Positions 33,509 through 41,852 of a DNA stretch of 64,000 nt are shown here, piece by piece. Numbering within the stretch: position 1 is the first letter of the stretch; each line of letters begins with the position of its first letter. This DNA is from DIGJ01 sp041739345 (lineage in GTDB: Bacteria > Bacillota > Clostridia > Lachnospirales > Lachnospiraceae), in NCBI GenBank assembly GCA_041739345.1, contig JBGSNZ010000021.1, forward strand, positions 248,001 through 312,000, given 5' to 3'. The translations under genes were made by a program, and so were the position numbers. The notes beneath the pieces were generated by a model. It was given only the letters and a program-made list of their open reading frames with translations, had not been told where the DNA came from and ran no database searches.

Positions 33509-33548
33509 CGATTACGTCGATCAAAAAACGATTACATTGATCAAAAAA
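33509..33548 (+). repeat. Two tandem 20-bp repeats before a small gene
   Basis: CGATTACGTCGATCAAAAAA (33509-33528) is followed directly by CGATTACATTGATCAAAAAA (33529-33548), 18 of 20 identical. A promoter-like TTGACC follows at 33553. The spacing of two helical turns suggests cooperative protein binding. Confidence 0.75.
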
Positions 33549-33552
33549 CTTC

Positions 33553-33581
33553 TTGACCAAATACATATTCTGGAATAAAAT
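33553..33581 (+). promoter_or_regulatory. Promoter of the 42-residue ORF / ABC-F leader
   Basis: TTGACC (33553-33558), a 17-bp spacer and TAAAAT (33576-33581). A TATAAT at 33583-33588 is an alternative -10 with poor spacing. Confidence 0.5.
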
Positions 33582-33615
33582 CTATAATAGAGTATCAAAA
33601 AAAGGATGGTTAAAC

Positions 33616-33744
33616 ATGAACACAACACTTAGATGGATCGCTTTTGAAGCTATTATGAACGCAATTTTACCAATTAACGGGATAAGTGCGTCCAAATTTA
33701 ATAGCTTTCAAAAAAACCATATAAGTAAGTTGGATATTTCATGA
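33616..33744 (+). CDS. 42-residue small protein or leader peptide
   Basis: ATG 33616 follows AAAGGATGG. The product starts MNTTLRWIAFEAIMNAILP and ends in a polar KNHISKLDIS. It has a short hydrophobic N-terminal half, too short for a certain membrane helix. It has its own promoter and is followed by a terminator, and the next gene, an ABC-F protein, has no other promoter I can see. It could be a regulatory leader peptide for the ABC-F gene, or an independent small protein. No family is recognised. Confidence 0.45.
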   Translation: MNTTLRWIAFEAIMNAILPINGISASKFNSFQKNHISKLDIS

Positions 33745-33768
33745 TAGAATAATTAGATTTTTATAATG

Positions 33769-33801
33769 AAAACCCAAGGCTTAGTGGCTTTGGGTTTTTT
33801 T
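33769..33801 (+). terminator. Terminator or attenuator before the ABC-F gene
   Basis: AAAACCCAAGGC (33769-33780) pairs with GCTTTGGGTTTT (33787-33798), followed by more T. It lies 71 bases before the ABC-F start codon and after a small ORF, the layout of transcription attenuation. Confidence 0.8.
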
Positions 33802-33871
33802 GTATACAAAATTACAATGAGGTAATTTCGGATAGTCAATAAAATGCAAGAAGGAAAGGTAAAGTAGAAGA

Positions 33872-35779
33872 ATGATAGAATTAAATATAAATAATTTAAC
33901 TAAATATTACGGAGCAAATAAGATTTTTGAAACGATTTCATTTGAAATAAAAACCGGTGAGCATATCGGATTAGTCGGGCAGAATGGTTGTGGGAAGACA
34001 ACGTTAATGAAAATTTTGATGGGTATGGAAGAGCATCAGGCTGGAGAAATTAGTATTCGTAAAGATTGTAAGCTTGGATATCTTGATCAGATTCCAGAAT
34101 ATCCAGAAGGAACCATAACAATGGATGTAATACAGTTGGCGTTTGCGAAGGCTCATGATATGCGTAAGAAAATGGATGAACTGGAACGAAATATGGCTAA
34201 TATAGAACAAGATGCCCTGGATGAGGCTATTAAGCGATATAGCCGACTACAGGAGCAGTACGAACTTAGCGGAGGGTATGAACTTGAGACAAGAATAAGT
34301 AAAATAACAGAGGGACTTAACATTACGGAAAACTTAAAACAAATGCAATTTTCCAGCCTAAGTGGCGGGGAGAAGACAAGAATTATTCTGGCAAAACTAC
34401 TCTTAGAGGAGCCGGATATTTTGTTATTGGATGAGCCAACAAACCATCTGGATATGAACACGATTCTATGGCTTGAGAACTTCTTAAAAGACTACAAAGG
34501 AGCGGCGCTTATTATTTCGCATGACCGCTACTTTCTAGATCATGTTATCAGCAAAATAATTGATTTAAACATAGATCATGCAGAGATTTATTCTGGAAAT
34601 TATAGTTATTATGTGGAGGAAAAGGAGAGAAGATTTCTTATTGCATTAAAGGATTATGAAAATCAACAGAAAAAAATCGATCGAATGGAACAGCAGATCG
34701 AACGATTTCGAATATGGGGTGCAATGCGCGATAGTGAAGCAATGTATAAGCGTGCCAAGGTAATTGAAAAGCGTCTGGAAAAAATGGATGAATTAAACCG
34801 CCCAGTAATAAGTAAGAGGAAAATGCGCCTTAATCAAACACAAACTGACCGATCTGGAAAAATAGTAATCGAATCGGTGAATCTTAAAAAAGGTTTTGGA
34901 GACAAAACACTGATAGAAAATGTTTGTTTCAATGTGTTTTACCAGGACAGTGTCTGTATTATAGGAGATAATGGTTGCGGAAAAACAACACTTCTTAAGA
35001 TCCTGTTAGGTGAATTAGAGCCGGATGAGGGAGAGGTTAAACTAGGTTCTCAGGTCAAGGTAGGATATCTTCCTCAGCATGTTGATTTTGAGGATGAAGA
35101 ACAGACTATTTTGGAATATTTTTCGAGACTTCATAACATTCCATATGGAGAGGCGAGAGCGCAGCTTGCAAAAGTACTATTTTTTAAGGAAGAGGTGAAT
35201 AAAAAAATCAAGATTTTATCTGGAGGCGAAAAAAGCCGTTTAAGACTTTGCTCACTCACTTTTGAGGGTGTTAATCTTTTAGTTTTGGATGAACCAACCA
35301 ACCATCTTGATATTGATTCGAGGGAGGTACTAGAAGATACATTAGTAAGCTTTGAAGGAACCTTGCTGTTTGTATCACATGATAGGTATTTTATTGATAA
35401 AATCGCAAGTAAAATCATAGAGATAGGGAACGGTACAATCAAGGAATATGACGGTGACTATGCGTATTATCAAGAAGAAGTCAAAAAGTATAATGACAGC
35501 AAGGCAGATTTGCTAAATAAAACGCTTGGGAATAGTATTAAGCCAGATTCCAAGAAAGTAGTAGTATCCAAACCGGATAAGGATAAAAAAAGGAATCCAA
35601 GGAAGATAGAGCTACTGGAAGCTAGTATCGAAGAACTGGAGCAGAAGATGAAAGCGATTGAGGAGCTGATTTGTTTACATAATTCGGACGGTAACAAGCT
35701 GACTGAATGTTTTGCAAAGAAAGAAGAAATCAGTAAGGCACTAGAAATGGCATATACGGAATGGTATAATGAAAAATGA
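33872..35779 (+). CDS. ABC-F family ATPase (ribosome-associated)
   Basis: A 635-residue protein with two ABC domains and no membrane segment. Domain 1 has Walker A GQNGCGKTT (~36), LSGGEKTR and LLLDEPTNHLD (~190). The inter-domain linker (about 245-310) is charged and helical (ENQQKKIDRMEQQIERFR). Domain 2 has GDNGCGKTT (~369), LSGGEKSRLRL and LLVLDEPTNHLD (~472). A C-terminal coiled coil (about 560-635) is present, as in Uup/YdiF-type members. ABC-F proteins act at the ribosomal E site to relieve stalling or confer antibiotic protection. Both catalytic Glu are kept. The small ORF plus terminator upstream suggest attenuation. Confidence 0.93.
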   Translation: MIELNINNLTKYYGANKIFETISFEIKTGEHIGLVGQNGCGKTTLMKILMGMEEHQAGEISIRKDCKLGYLDQIPEYPEGTITMDVIQLAFAKAHDMRKKMDELERNMANIEQDALDEAIKRYSRLQEQYELSGGYELETRISKITEGLNITENLKQMQFSSLSGGEKTRIILAKLLLEEPDILLLDEPTNHLDMNTILWLENFLKDYKGAALIISHDRYFLDHVISKIIDLNIDHAEIYSGNYSYYVEEKERRFLIALKDYENQQKKIDRMEQQIERFRIWGAMRDSEAMYKRAKVIEKRLEKMDELNRPVISKRKMRLNQTQTDRSGKIVIESVNLKKGFGDKTLIENVCFNVFYQDSVCIIGDNGCGKTTLLKILLGELEPDEGEVKLGSQVKVGYLPQHVDFEDEEQTILEYFSRLHNIPYGEARAQLAKVLFFKEEVNKKIKILSGGEKSRLRLCSLTFEGVNLLVLDEPTNHLDIDSREVLEDTLVSFEGTLLFVSHDRYFIDKIASKIIEIGNGTIKEYDGDYAYYQEEVKKYNDSKADLLNKTLGNSIKPDSKKVVVSKPDKDKKRNPRKIELLEASIEELEQKMKAIEELICLHNSDGNKLTECFAKKEEISKALEMAYTEWYNEK

Positions 35780-35803
35780 TAAAAACAAGTAGGAGAAAAA
35801 ATA

Positions 35804-36022
35804 ATGGCAGATATTAAATATGATATAGTAGAAGAAATTGGAATATTATCCGAAAACTCAAAAGGTTGGAGAAAAGAGATTAATCGTATCAGCTGGAATG
35901 GCGGTGAGCCTAAATACGATATTCGTGACTGGGCGCCGAACCATGAAAAGATGGGCAAGGGTGCAACTATGACAAAAGAAGAGGTAATAAAATTGAAAGA
36001 AATCTTAAATTCAATAGGGTGA
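35804..36022 (+). CDS. ydbC: YdbC family PC4-like protein
   Basis: A 72-residue protein of the YdbC (DUF1508-like/PC4) family. It reads IKYDIVEEIGILSENSKGWRKEINRISWNGGEPKYDIRDWAPNHEKMGKGATMTKEEV, the family consensus, with the W-N-G-x-x-P-K-Y-D-I-R-x-W core. YdbC binds single-stranded nucleic acid as a PC4-type dimer. It begins 24 bases after the ABC-F gene with AGGAG in front, so it is likely cotranscribed. Complete length. Confidence 0.9.
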   Translation: MADIKYDIVEEIGILSENSKGWRKEINRISWNGGEPKYDIRDWAPNHEKMGKGATMTKEEVIKLKEILNSIG

Positions 36023-36027
36023 AAATA

Positions 36028-36066
36028 GAGACAGCAGAACCTAAAAATTGGTTCTGCTGTCTCTGT
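36028..36066. terminator. Perfect 14-bp hairpin between convergent genes
   Basis: GAGACAGCAGAACC (36028-36041) pairs with GGTTCTGCTGTCTC (36050-36063). No long U-run follows on either side. It probably serves the plus-strand unit. Confidence 0.65.
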
Positions 36067-36112
36067 ATGTAGTGGATAGTAGATTTGTTTTAGAGCATGC
36101 TTCAAGTGGTTT

Positions 36113-37618
36113 TTATTTCAAATATTTATCAAAGCGTGTGGAAGTTTGAATTACTTCTTCCAGTATTTCTTTTGCATGTTCAGCATTTTGAAGATTTTTT
36201 TCACTAATCGCAGCAGCTTCTTGTGAACTTGCTGTTATTTCTTCCGTCGTAGCCGATAAATGACTGATATTTTCAACTATTCGATTATTAGCACCGGATA
36301 GATCCGTCAGCATGGTATCGATTTCTTGGATATGATCAGTTAAATCCGTCACATTACTATTTATTTTTTCAAAACTTTGGGAAGCGGTTGAGATCAAATC
36401 TCCCTGAGCTTCAACAGCTTTGATGGTTTCACTAACATTTTGGGATGCCTCTACCGCGTTAGAATTTAATTCATCAATAATTTTTGCTATATTCTCGGTT
36501 GATTTTCTGGTTTGTTCCGCCAATTCTCTTATCTCGTTTGCAACGACTGCAAATCCTTTTCCGGCCTCTCCAGCTCGAGCACTCTCAATTGAAGCGTTTA
36601 GAGCTAATAAATTCGTTTGACTGGAGATGCTAAAGATTATATTAGCAATATCATGAACTTCCTTCGTTTTCTCTTGTAGCTTTTCCATTGAATTAGCGAC
36701 CATAGTGTTTGTCGATGTAATACCGCTTGATTGTTCTTTTAAGTTGCTCATAATCTGCAAGCTATCATTTATGGAGTCTGTTGAATTGTTAGCAAGGACG
36801 ACCATTTTGTCAGAACGCTCTACTGTATTATTAATTAACTGCTGTATGGACTGAGTCATAACAGTCTGCTCCTGAATATTGATAGCAGTAGCCTGTGTAC
36901 TTGCAGATATTTCACTTACAGCAGTGTTTACAATTTCGGTGGATTCTCCTAAATCAGAAACAAGCTGATTGCTCGTTGATGTACCATTTTGTACAATTCC
37001 TGCAATATTTAAAATATCTTTTAACATGGAATCTTGAATTTTTTGTTCATCCAAGATTCCATGGAGAGAATCGTGTGAAAAGCGATGACCAATATCTGTA
37101 CATTTATAGATCGTATTTAGTGTTAATAGCAAAATAATGAATGTAAGGTACTGTTGAGCCATATTGTCTGCTTTATTAAAATTCAACATGACAAGATATA
37201 TTATATTTACGACGGTTCCCCAAAGATACAATAGCTTCGACAGCTTTACATTGTAGAATAGGATGGCCGCACATAAAACAGGAAGTGCGCTAAATTGTAT
37301 ATAGCTACTTTGAATGATTAAAAGCATAGCAGAATATATAATCATATAAGCAATTAAGCAAATACGACCAAATAAATCACTGCTTGAATTTTTAAATACA
37401 TTAATCCAATTAAGGCCAACGGCTAAACAGCACAAAATGATAAGCGGAATAGCTTTTACCATTATGAGCGAATTATTTTGATACTGAAAAAACAAAACTG
37501 CAATATATAACGTATATAAGATGGTTGTACCAAGTAACATAAAAAAGTTAATTGCTTTATTTCGCGCTGATTTCTCTTTGAATTTTCGTTCCTTTACTTC
37601 TACATCTTTTTCATTCAT
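36113..37618 (-). CDS. Methyl-accepting chemotaxis-type receptor
   Basis: A 501-residue minus-strand protein. About six hydrophobic helices (residues ~25-180) precede a cytoplasmic coiled-coil signalling domain. The tip is NIIFSISSQTNLLALNASIESARAGEAGKGFAVVANEIRELAEQTRKST, the MCP hairpin consensus. There is no periplasmic sensor domain and no clear HAMP, so sensing is probably within the membrane domain. ATG 37618 is chosen for AGGAGGAG in front; the longer frame to 37645 has none. It is a standalone receptor gene, since no che genes lie nearby. Confidence 0.92.
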   Translation of the reverse strand: MNEKDVEVKERKFKEKSARNKAINFFMLLGTTILYTLYIAVLFFQYQNNSLIMVKAIPLIILCCLAVGLNWINVFKNSSSDLFGRICLIAYMIIYSAMLLIIQSSYIQFSALPVLCAAILFYNVKLSKLLYLWGTVVNIIYLVMLNFNKADNMAQQYLTFIILLLTLNTIYKCTDIGHRFSHDSLHGILDEQKIQDSMLKDILNIAGIVQNGTSTSNQLVSDLGESTEIVNTAVSEISASTQATAINIQEQTVMTQSIQQLINNTVERSDKMVVLANNSTDSINDSLQIMSNLKEQSSGITSTNTMVANSMEKLQEKTKEVHDIANIIFSISSQTNLLALNASIESARAGEAGKGFAVVANEIRELAEQTRKSTENIAKIIDELNSNAVEASQNVSETIKAVEAQGDLISTASQSFEKINSNVTDLTDHIQEIDTMLTDLSGANNRIVENISHLSATTEEITASSQEAAAISEKNLQNAEHAKEILEEVIQTSTRFDKYLK

Positions 37619-37664
37619 AAATATACTCCTCCTAATAATGTACATTTTACAGTGTCATCACAAC

Positions 37665-38729
37665 TTATGCTTTGATTGCCCAACGAAGTTTGGCACAACG
37701 AGCACGACCATTAAGATGACATTCTTCTGATGATGGTCGAATAGGATCAGGTGCTATTTCACGATAAACACCTTCGCTAAAAAAGTGTTTAAATGATTTT
37801 TTTACACGGCGATCTTCCCCTGAATGAAATGTAAGTATGGCAACACGTCCACCTTCTGAAAGGACAGTTGGAAGTTTTTCTAAAAATTCATCTAACACTT
37901 CAAATTCATCGTTGATATCAATCCGTAATGCTTGAAAACATCGTTGACAGGATTTTTTAATCTCATCGTCACTGATTTGTGGAATTACGTTCAGAGCATC
38001 TGTGATAATATTTCTAAGTTGTGTTGTTGTTGCTATATTAATACCCTTTTTTCTGTTGGTAATAATAGCGCGAGCAATTTCCGCGGAATGAGGTTCGTCA
38101 GCATTTTCTACCAACATACCTTGTAATTCGGGTAGGGTTATATTTTTTAAACGACTTGCTATCGATTTACCCATTTCCGGATTAAGCCGTAAATCTAATG
38201 GTCCATCTGTTTTAAATGAAAAACCTCTTTCTGGATTATCTATTTGCATAGAAGAAACGCCCAAGTCTGCCAATACAAAATTAAAAGGTCCGGATTCGGA
38301 AATAATTTGATCTATTTGGGAAAAGTTCATTTGTTTAATCTCTAAAATTTCTGAGCCGTAACCCATATTTTCTAAACGAGCTTTGGTGCGTGGTAATTCA
38401 ATCGGATCGACATCAATTGCATACAAGCGTCCCTTTGAATCTAAACATTTAAGCATCTCTAACGTATGACCGCCATAACCGAGTGTAGCATCTAATCCGG
38501 TTTGACCTGGTGTAATTTGTAAGATTTCCAATATTTCTTTCACGCAAATGGAAATATGCATGCCGGCAGGAGTACTTCCTTTCTGAATTACCTTTGACAC
38601 AGTATCTGCATATTGCTCTGGTTGCAGTTCTTTGTATTTTTCATTAAAAGTCTTAGGGTGAGTGCCTTTATATCGAACACGTCGCTGGTGTTTTGGCTCA
38701 TTCTCATCCGATGTGTGATTTTGATTCAT
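37665..38729 (-). CDS. rsmH: RsmH-like 16S rRNA (cytosine-N4) methyltransferase, standalone paralogue
   Basis: A 354-residue minus-strand protein. It has the SAM site LDATLGYGGHTLEMLK, then LYAIDVDP and LADLGVSSMQIDNPERGFSFKTDGPLDLRL. This is the RsmH/MraW signature, followed by the insert domain (ADEPHSAEIARAI), QALRIDINDE and TFHSGEDR. It carries an extra ~40-residue basic N-terminus (HQRRVRYKGTHPKTFNEKYKEL). It is not in a dcw cell-division cluster, so this is likely a second, non-housekeeping paralogue. Target specificity (C1402 or another site) is uncertain. All catalytic motifs look intact. Confidence 0.88.
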   Translation of the reverse strand: MNQNHTSDENEPKHQRRVRYKGTHPKTFNEKYKELQPEQYADTVSKVIQKGSTPAGMHISICVKEILEILQITPGQTGLDATLGYGGHTLEMLKCLDSKGRLYAIDVDPIELPRTKARLENMGYGSEILEIKQMNFSQIDQIISESGPFNFVLADLGVSSMQIDNPERGFSFKTDGPLDLRLNPEMGKSIASRLKNITLPELQGMLVENADEPHSAEIARAIITNRKKGINIATTTQLRNIITDALNVIPQISDDEIKKSCQRCFQALRIDINDEFEVLDEFLEKLPTVLSEGGRVAILTFHSGEDRRVKKSFKHFFSEGVYREIAPDPIRPSSEECHLNGRARCAKLRWAIKA

Positions 38730-38894
38730 TTGTTTTCCTCATTTTTTCAATATATTTTTATGGTTTTGATTCAAATCATATGATATCAGATACCATATAT
38801 TTAAGCAATACCAACAGTCTATACCTAGTTTCTATTATTCATGCTTTCATTAAGTACGTCATATATTATATAAAAATAGAATCGAATAATTATT

Positions 38895-39893
38895 ATGATA
38901 AGACAAATTAAAAACCTAGTATTTGAAGGTGGCGGTATATTAGGAATCGCATACCTTGGTGTTTTGGATTATATGTATCACAATGGATATATGAAGGATA
39001 TTGTACGTATTGCTGGTACCTCTGCCGGAGCGATAACCGCTTGTATTGCAAGCTTAAATCTATCCTTTGAAGAAGTGGATAATATAGTCACTTCCTTGGA
39101 TTATAAAAAGATACCTTCGAAGAATGAAATTGATGATTTTAGGTATATACCAGAAGAGGTTAAAAAAATCATGGAGGGGTTATTTGGGGATATAAATTGT
39201 ATTTACAGACTGATTCATCAGTATGGATGGTATTCAACTGATTACTTTTATTCTTTTGTAAAAGGAATAATTGCTGAGCAATTTGATGTTAGCAAAAAAG
39301 AACCCCCTTATACATTTTCTGATTTTAAAAATCCTTTATTACATAAAAATAATCATCCATTTTTAGATTTATATATCATAGGTACAAATTTGTCTAGAAA
39401 AAAAACTAAAATATTTTCTTATGAGACAACTCCTAGAATGGAAGTTGCAGAGGCGGTTCGAATATCCATGTCAATACCACTTTTTTTTGAAGCGGTGAAG
39501 ACGGATGATGTTAATAAATCGGGTAATGTTGCGCAGAATGTTTATTGTGACGGAGGAGCTATGAATAATTATCCCCTAACTATATTTGATACGCAACCGT
39601 TTAATTCTAAGCAGCCCTATGGTGTGAATATGGAAACAGTAGGAGTTCGCTTTTTAAGCAGACTAAAGTATACAGATATTGAAAATCTACTTCAATATAT
39701 TGAAAGCCTACTGCAGTTATCCTCCTACATACAGCAAGAAAGCTACGAAAGTAATCCATTGAATAAAGCAAGGTCTATCGTAATCGATGCTGATGATATC
39801 AACCCAATTGATTTTAATATTAATGCAGGAGATGAACGATACAAATTTTTGTATGATCAGGGATATCGTTCAGCAAAGGATTATTTTAAATAG
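38895..39893 (+). CDS. Patatin-like phospholipase
   Basis: A 332-residue enzyme. The oxyanion segment GGGILG (12-17), nucleophile elbow GTSAG with Ser43, and the catalytic Asp in CDGGAMNNYP complete the Ser-Asp dyad. This predicts lipid acyl hydrolase activity. No signal peptide is seen, so it acts in the cytoplasm or is exported another way. Its ribosome site is weak. It is a lone gene between the divergent rsmH and the 40-kb operon. Bacterial patatins are sometimes effectors of defence systems, but no cyclase or sensor gene is adjacent. Confidence 0.92.
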   Translation: MIRQIKNLVFEGGGILGIAYLGVLDYMYHNGYMKDIVRIAGTSAGAITACIASLNLSFEEVDNIVTSLDYKKIPSKNEIDDFRYIPEEVKKIMEGLFGDINCIYRLIHQYGWYSTDYFYSFVKGIIAEQFDVSKKEPPYTFSDFKNPLLHKNNHPFLDLYIIGTNLSRKKTKIFSYETTPRMEVAEAVRISMSIPLFFEAVKTDDVNKSGNVAQNVYCDGGAMNNYPLTIFDTQPFNSKQPYGVNMETVGVRFLSRLKYTDIENLLQYIESLLQLSSYIQQESYESNPLNKARSIVIDADDINPIDFNINAGDERYKFLYDQGYRSAKDYFK

Positions 39894-39993
39894 TAGAATA
39901 ATAAGACAGTACATTTTGGCGCAGGATTCGAAGATGTACTGTTTTTGTTTGTATTAATTTACGTTAATTTACTGATTCCAATATCTAAGTTAT

Positions 39994-40022
39994 TGACATT
40001 GAAATATGACGAATATATACTG
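39994..40022 (+). promoter_or_regulatory. Promoter of the 40-kb metal-handling operon
   Basis: TTGACA (39994-39999), a 17-bp spacer and TATACT (about 40017-40022) form a near-consensus promoter. About 100 bases of leader follow, with the short repeat GATGCGTA...TACGCAC, before GGGGG and the ATG at 40124. Confidence 0.8.
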
Positions 40023-40123
40023 AAATGTATGAAAGATGATATACACACATTTTATGATGCGTATAGACACGTTACGCACTGCTTGAATACGCGCGAATTC
40101 TAAAAATAAAAGGGGGATTACGA

Positions 40124-40810
40124 ATGAAACTTATAACAGTTGCAGGGCCGCCTTCTTCGGGGAAGACATCTGTAATTTTGAGACTGGTGGAATGTATGGG
40201 TATGGCAACGGGAAGTATTGGCGTTGTAAAATTTGATTGCCTTACGTCCTTTGACAATGTAAGCTACGAAGAAGCAGGTATACCGATTCAAACCGGTTTC
40301 TCTGGAAAAATTTGTCCAGATCATTTTTTTGTCAGTAACATTGAGGATGCGGTGCAATGGGGAATGGAATCTGGATTTAAAGTACTGATAACGGAAAGTG
40401 CAGGTCTTTGTAATCGATGTTCTCCATACATAAAAGGAATTCTATCCATTTGCGTCATTGATAATTTATCAGGAATAAATACACCAAGAAAAATAGGACC
40501 GATGTTAAAATTTGCAGATATCGTAGTAGTAACCAAGGGAGATATTGTTTCTCAGGCTGAGCGGGAAGTATTTGCTTTCAATATTAAACAGGTCAATACA
40601 TCTGCAAAAGTTGTGTTTATCAATGGAATCACAGGACAGGGAACCTTTCTGTTAGCAAAGTACTTGCAGCTAACGAATGATATTGAAACCCTTTCGAACA
40701 TGAAACTGCGGTTTACGACACCTTCCTCTGTATGCTCTTATTGCACAGGTGAAACTACAATTGGTCCAGCTTATCAAATGGGAATGATGAAGAAAATGGA
40801 GTTTAAATAA
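40124..40810 (+). CDS. SIMIBI-class GTPase, HypB/UreG-like, with two CxxC motifs
   Basis: A 228-residue soluble P-loop protein. Walker A is GPPSSGKT (8-15) and the G4-like motif is TKGD (137-140). Two Cys pairs are visible: CNRC (96-99), right after the ESAG switch region, and CSYC (204-207) near the C-terminus. The fold resembles the metal-insertion GTPases HypB, UreG and CobW, which deliver Ni or other metals. The Cys pairs would hold a metal or Fe-S cluster. It is the first gene of a five-gene operon with a few bases between genes. Exact family and metal are unknown. Confidence 0.75.
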   Translation: MKLITVAGPPSSGKTSVILRLVECMGMATGSIGVVKFDCLTSFDNVSYEEAGIPIQTGFSGKICPDHFFVSNIEDAVQWGMESGFKVLITESAGLCNRCSPYIKGILSICVIDNLSGINTPRKIGPMLKFADIVVVTKGDIVSQAEREVFAFNIKQVNTSAKVVFINGITGQGTFLLAKYLQLTNDIETLSNMKLRFTTPSSVCSYCTGETTIGPAYQMGMMKKMEFK

Positions 40811-40812
40811 CT

Positions 40813-41835
40813 ATGAATGCAAATGATTTTATGATTCAAATAAAGAATCAAAGTCTGGAGGATATTTTGCGTGAATATCCGATTGTCACAGACTTTCTGG
40901 CGAATTACCGATTAAACAGTATTTCAAAAAAACTTCCATTTTGTGAAGCTCTTGAGGCATTTGATGACGAAATTCTCGAAGAATTTGGACTTGATCGATT
41001 CGATGTATTACAAAGTTTGGCAATATTTCTTGAAACTTTTTCACAAACAAAATTTTCTGCCAATGGAGTATCCTCTATTACAATTCAGGGTGGATTCAAT
41101 AAGTCAAGAGAACCGGAAAACATCAACTTGACCATTTCTACCGGAGATGTCATAAGCATTGTAGGCCCTACCGGTTCTGGGAAAAGCCGATTATTAAATG
41201 ATATTGAATGTCTGGCTCAAAATGATACGCCTACAGGTAGATGCGTATTGGTAAATGGGGAGCCAATTGATGAACTTAGGCGTTTTGAAATGGACGGGAA
41301 AATAGTGGCTCAACTTTCCCAAAATATGAATTTTGTCATGGATTTAAGCGTCCGAGAGTTTTTAGAGATGCATGCAAAATGCAGACTTACACCTAATGTT
41401 AATGAAGTAGTTGAAAAATGTTTTCAGTGTGCAAATGAATTAGCTGGTGAAAATTTTTCTGAGAATACAAAGGTAACCCAGCTTAGTGGTGGGCAATCCA
41501 GAGCCCTCATGATTGCAGATACTGCATATATGAGTGATTCTCCGATTGTCCTAATTGATGAAATCGAAAATGCAGGTATAAATAGAAGACAGGCGATTAC
41601 TCTTTTGGCAAAAAGCGATAAAATTATATTCGTTTCCACCCATGACCCATTGTTGGCGCTTAGTGCGAATAAACGTATTATCATTAAAAATGGTGGTATT
41701 CATAAAATCATTGAAACGTCTGAAAAAGAAAGAGGAAGCCTTGAAACAATTGAACGATTTGACAATGCGATGTTAAGACTTCGTGACAGCTTACGTGCTG
41801 GCGAAGCCATAACAGAAGAATTACTTAACTTATAG
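40813..41835 (+). CDS. ABC ATPase with DUF1858-like N-terminal domain (soluble)
   Basis: A 340-residue protein with no membrane segment, starting two bases after the GTPase gene. Residues ~8-60 (SLEDILREYPIVTDFLANYRLN) resemble DUF1858, a small domain seen in Fe-S/nitric-oxide-related proteins. A single ABC domain follows: Walker A GPTGSGKSR (~117), signature LSGGQSRAL (~224), Walker B IVLIDEIENAGINRR (~246), H-loop in STHDPLL. The DEIENAG after Walker B differs from transporter ATPases and no permease is adjacent. It is more likely an ATP-driven scaffold or chaperone. Function is unknown. Confidence 0.75.
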   Translation: MNANDFMIQIKNQSLEDILREYPIVTDFLANYRLNSISKKLPFCEALEAFDDEILEEFGLDRFDVLQSLAIFLETFSQTKFSANGVSSITIQGGFNKSREPENINLTISTGDVISIVGPTGSGKSRLLNDIECLAQNDTPTGRCVLVNGEPIDELRRFEMDGKIVAQLSQNMNFVMDLSVREFLEMHAKCRLTPNVNEVVEKCFQCANELAGENFSENTKVTQLSGGQSRALMIADTAYMSDSPIVLIDEIENAGINRRQAITLLAKSDKIIFVSTHDPLLALSANKRIIIKNGGIHKIIETSEKERGSLETIERFDNAMLRLRDSLRAGEAITEELLNL

Positions 41836-41852
41836 AAAGGGGAGAGTCACCT

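Noticed and set aside
33509..33548. CRISPR-like repeats
   Set aside because: Only two directly abutting copies without spacers; no cas genes.
35470..36105. 211-codon minus-strand ORF
   Set aside because: Overlaps the end of ABC-F and all of ydbC in antisense; composition is that of a shadow frame.
38895..39893. Patatin as CBASS-type defence effector
   Set aside because: No nucleotide cyclase, ubiquitin-like or sensor gene is adjacent.
40023..40123. Possible Moco or other riboswitch in the leader of the metal-handling operon
   Set aside because: Only a short GATGCGTA/TACGCAC repeat is visible; no known riboswitch core could be recognised.
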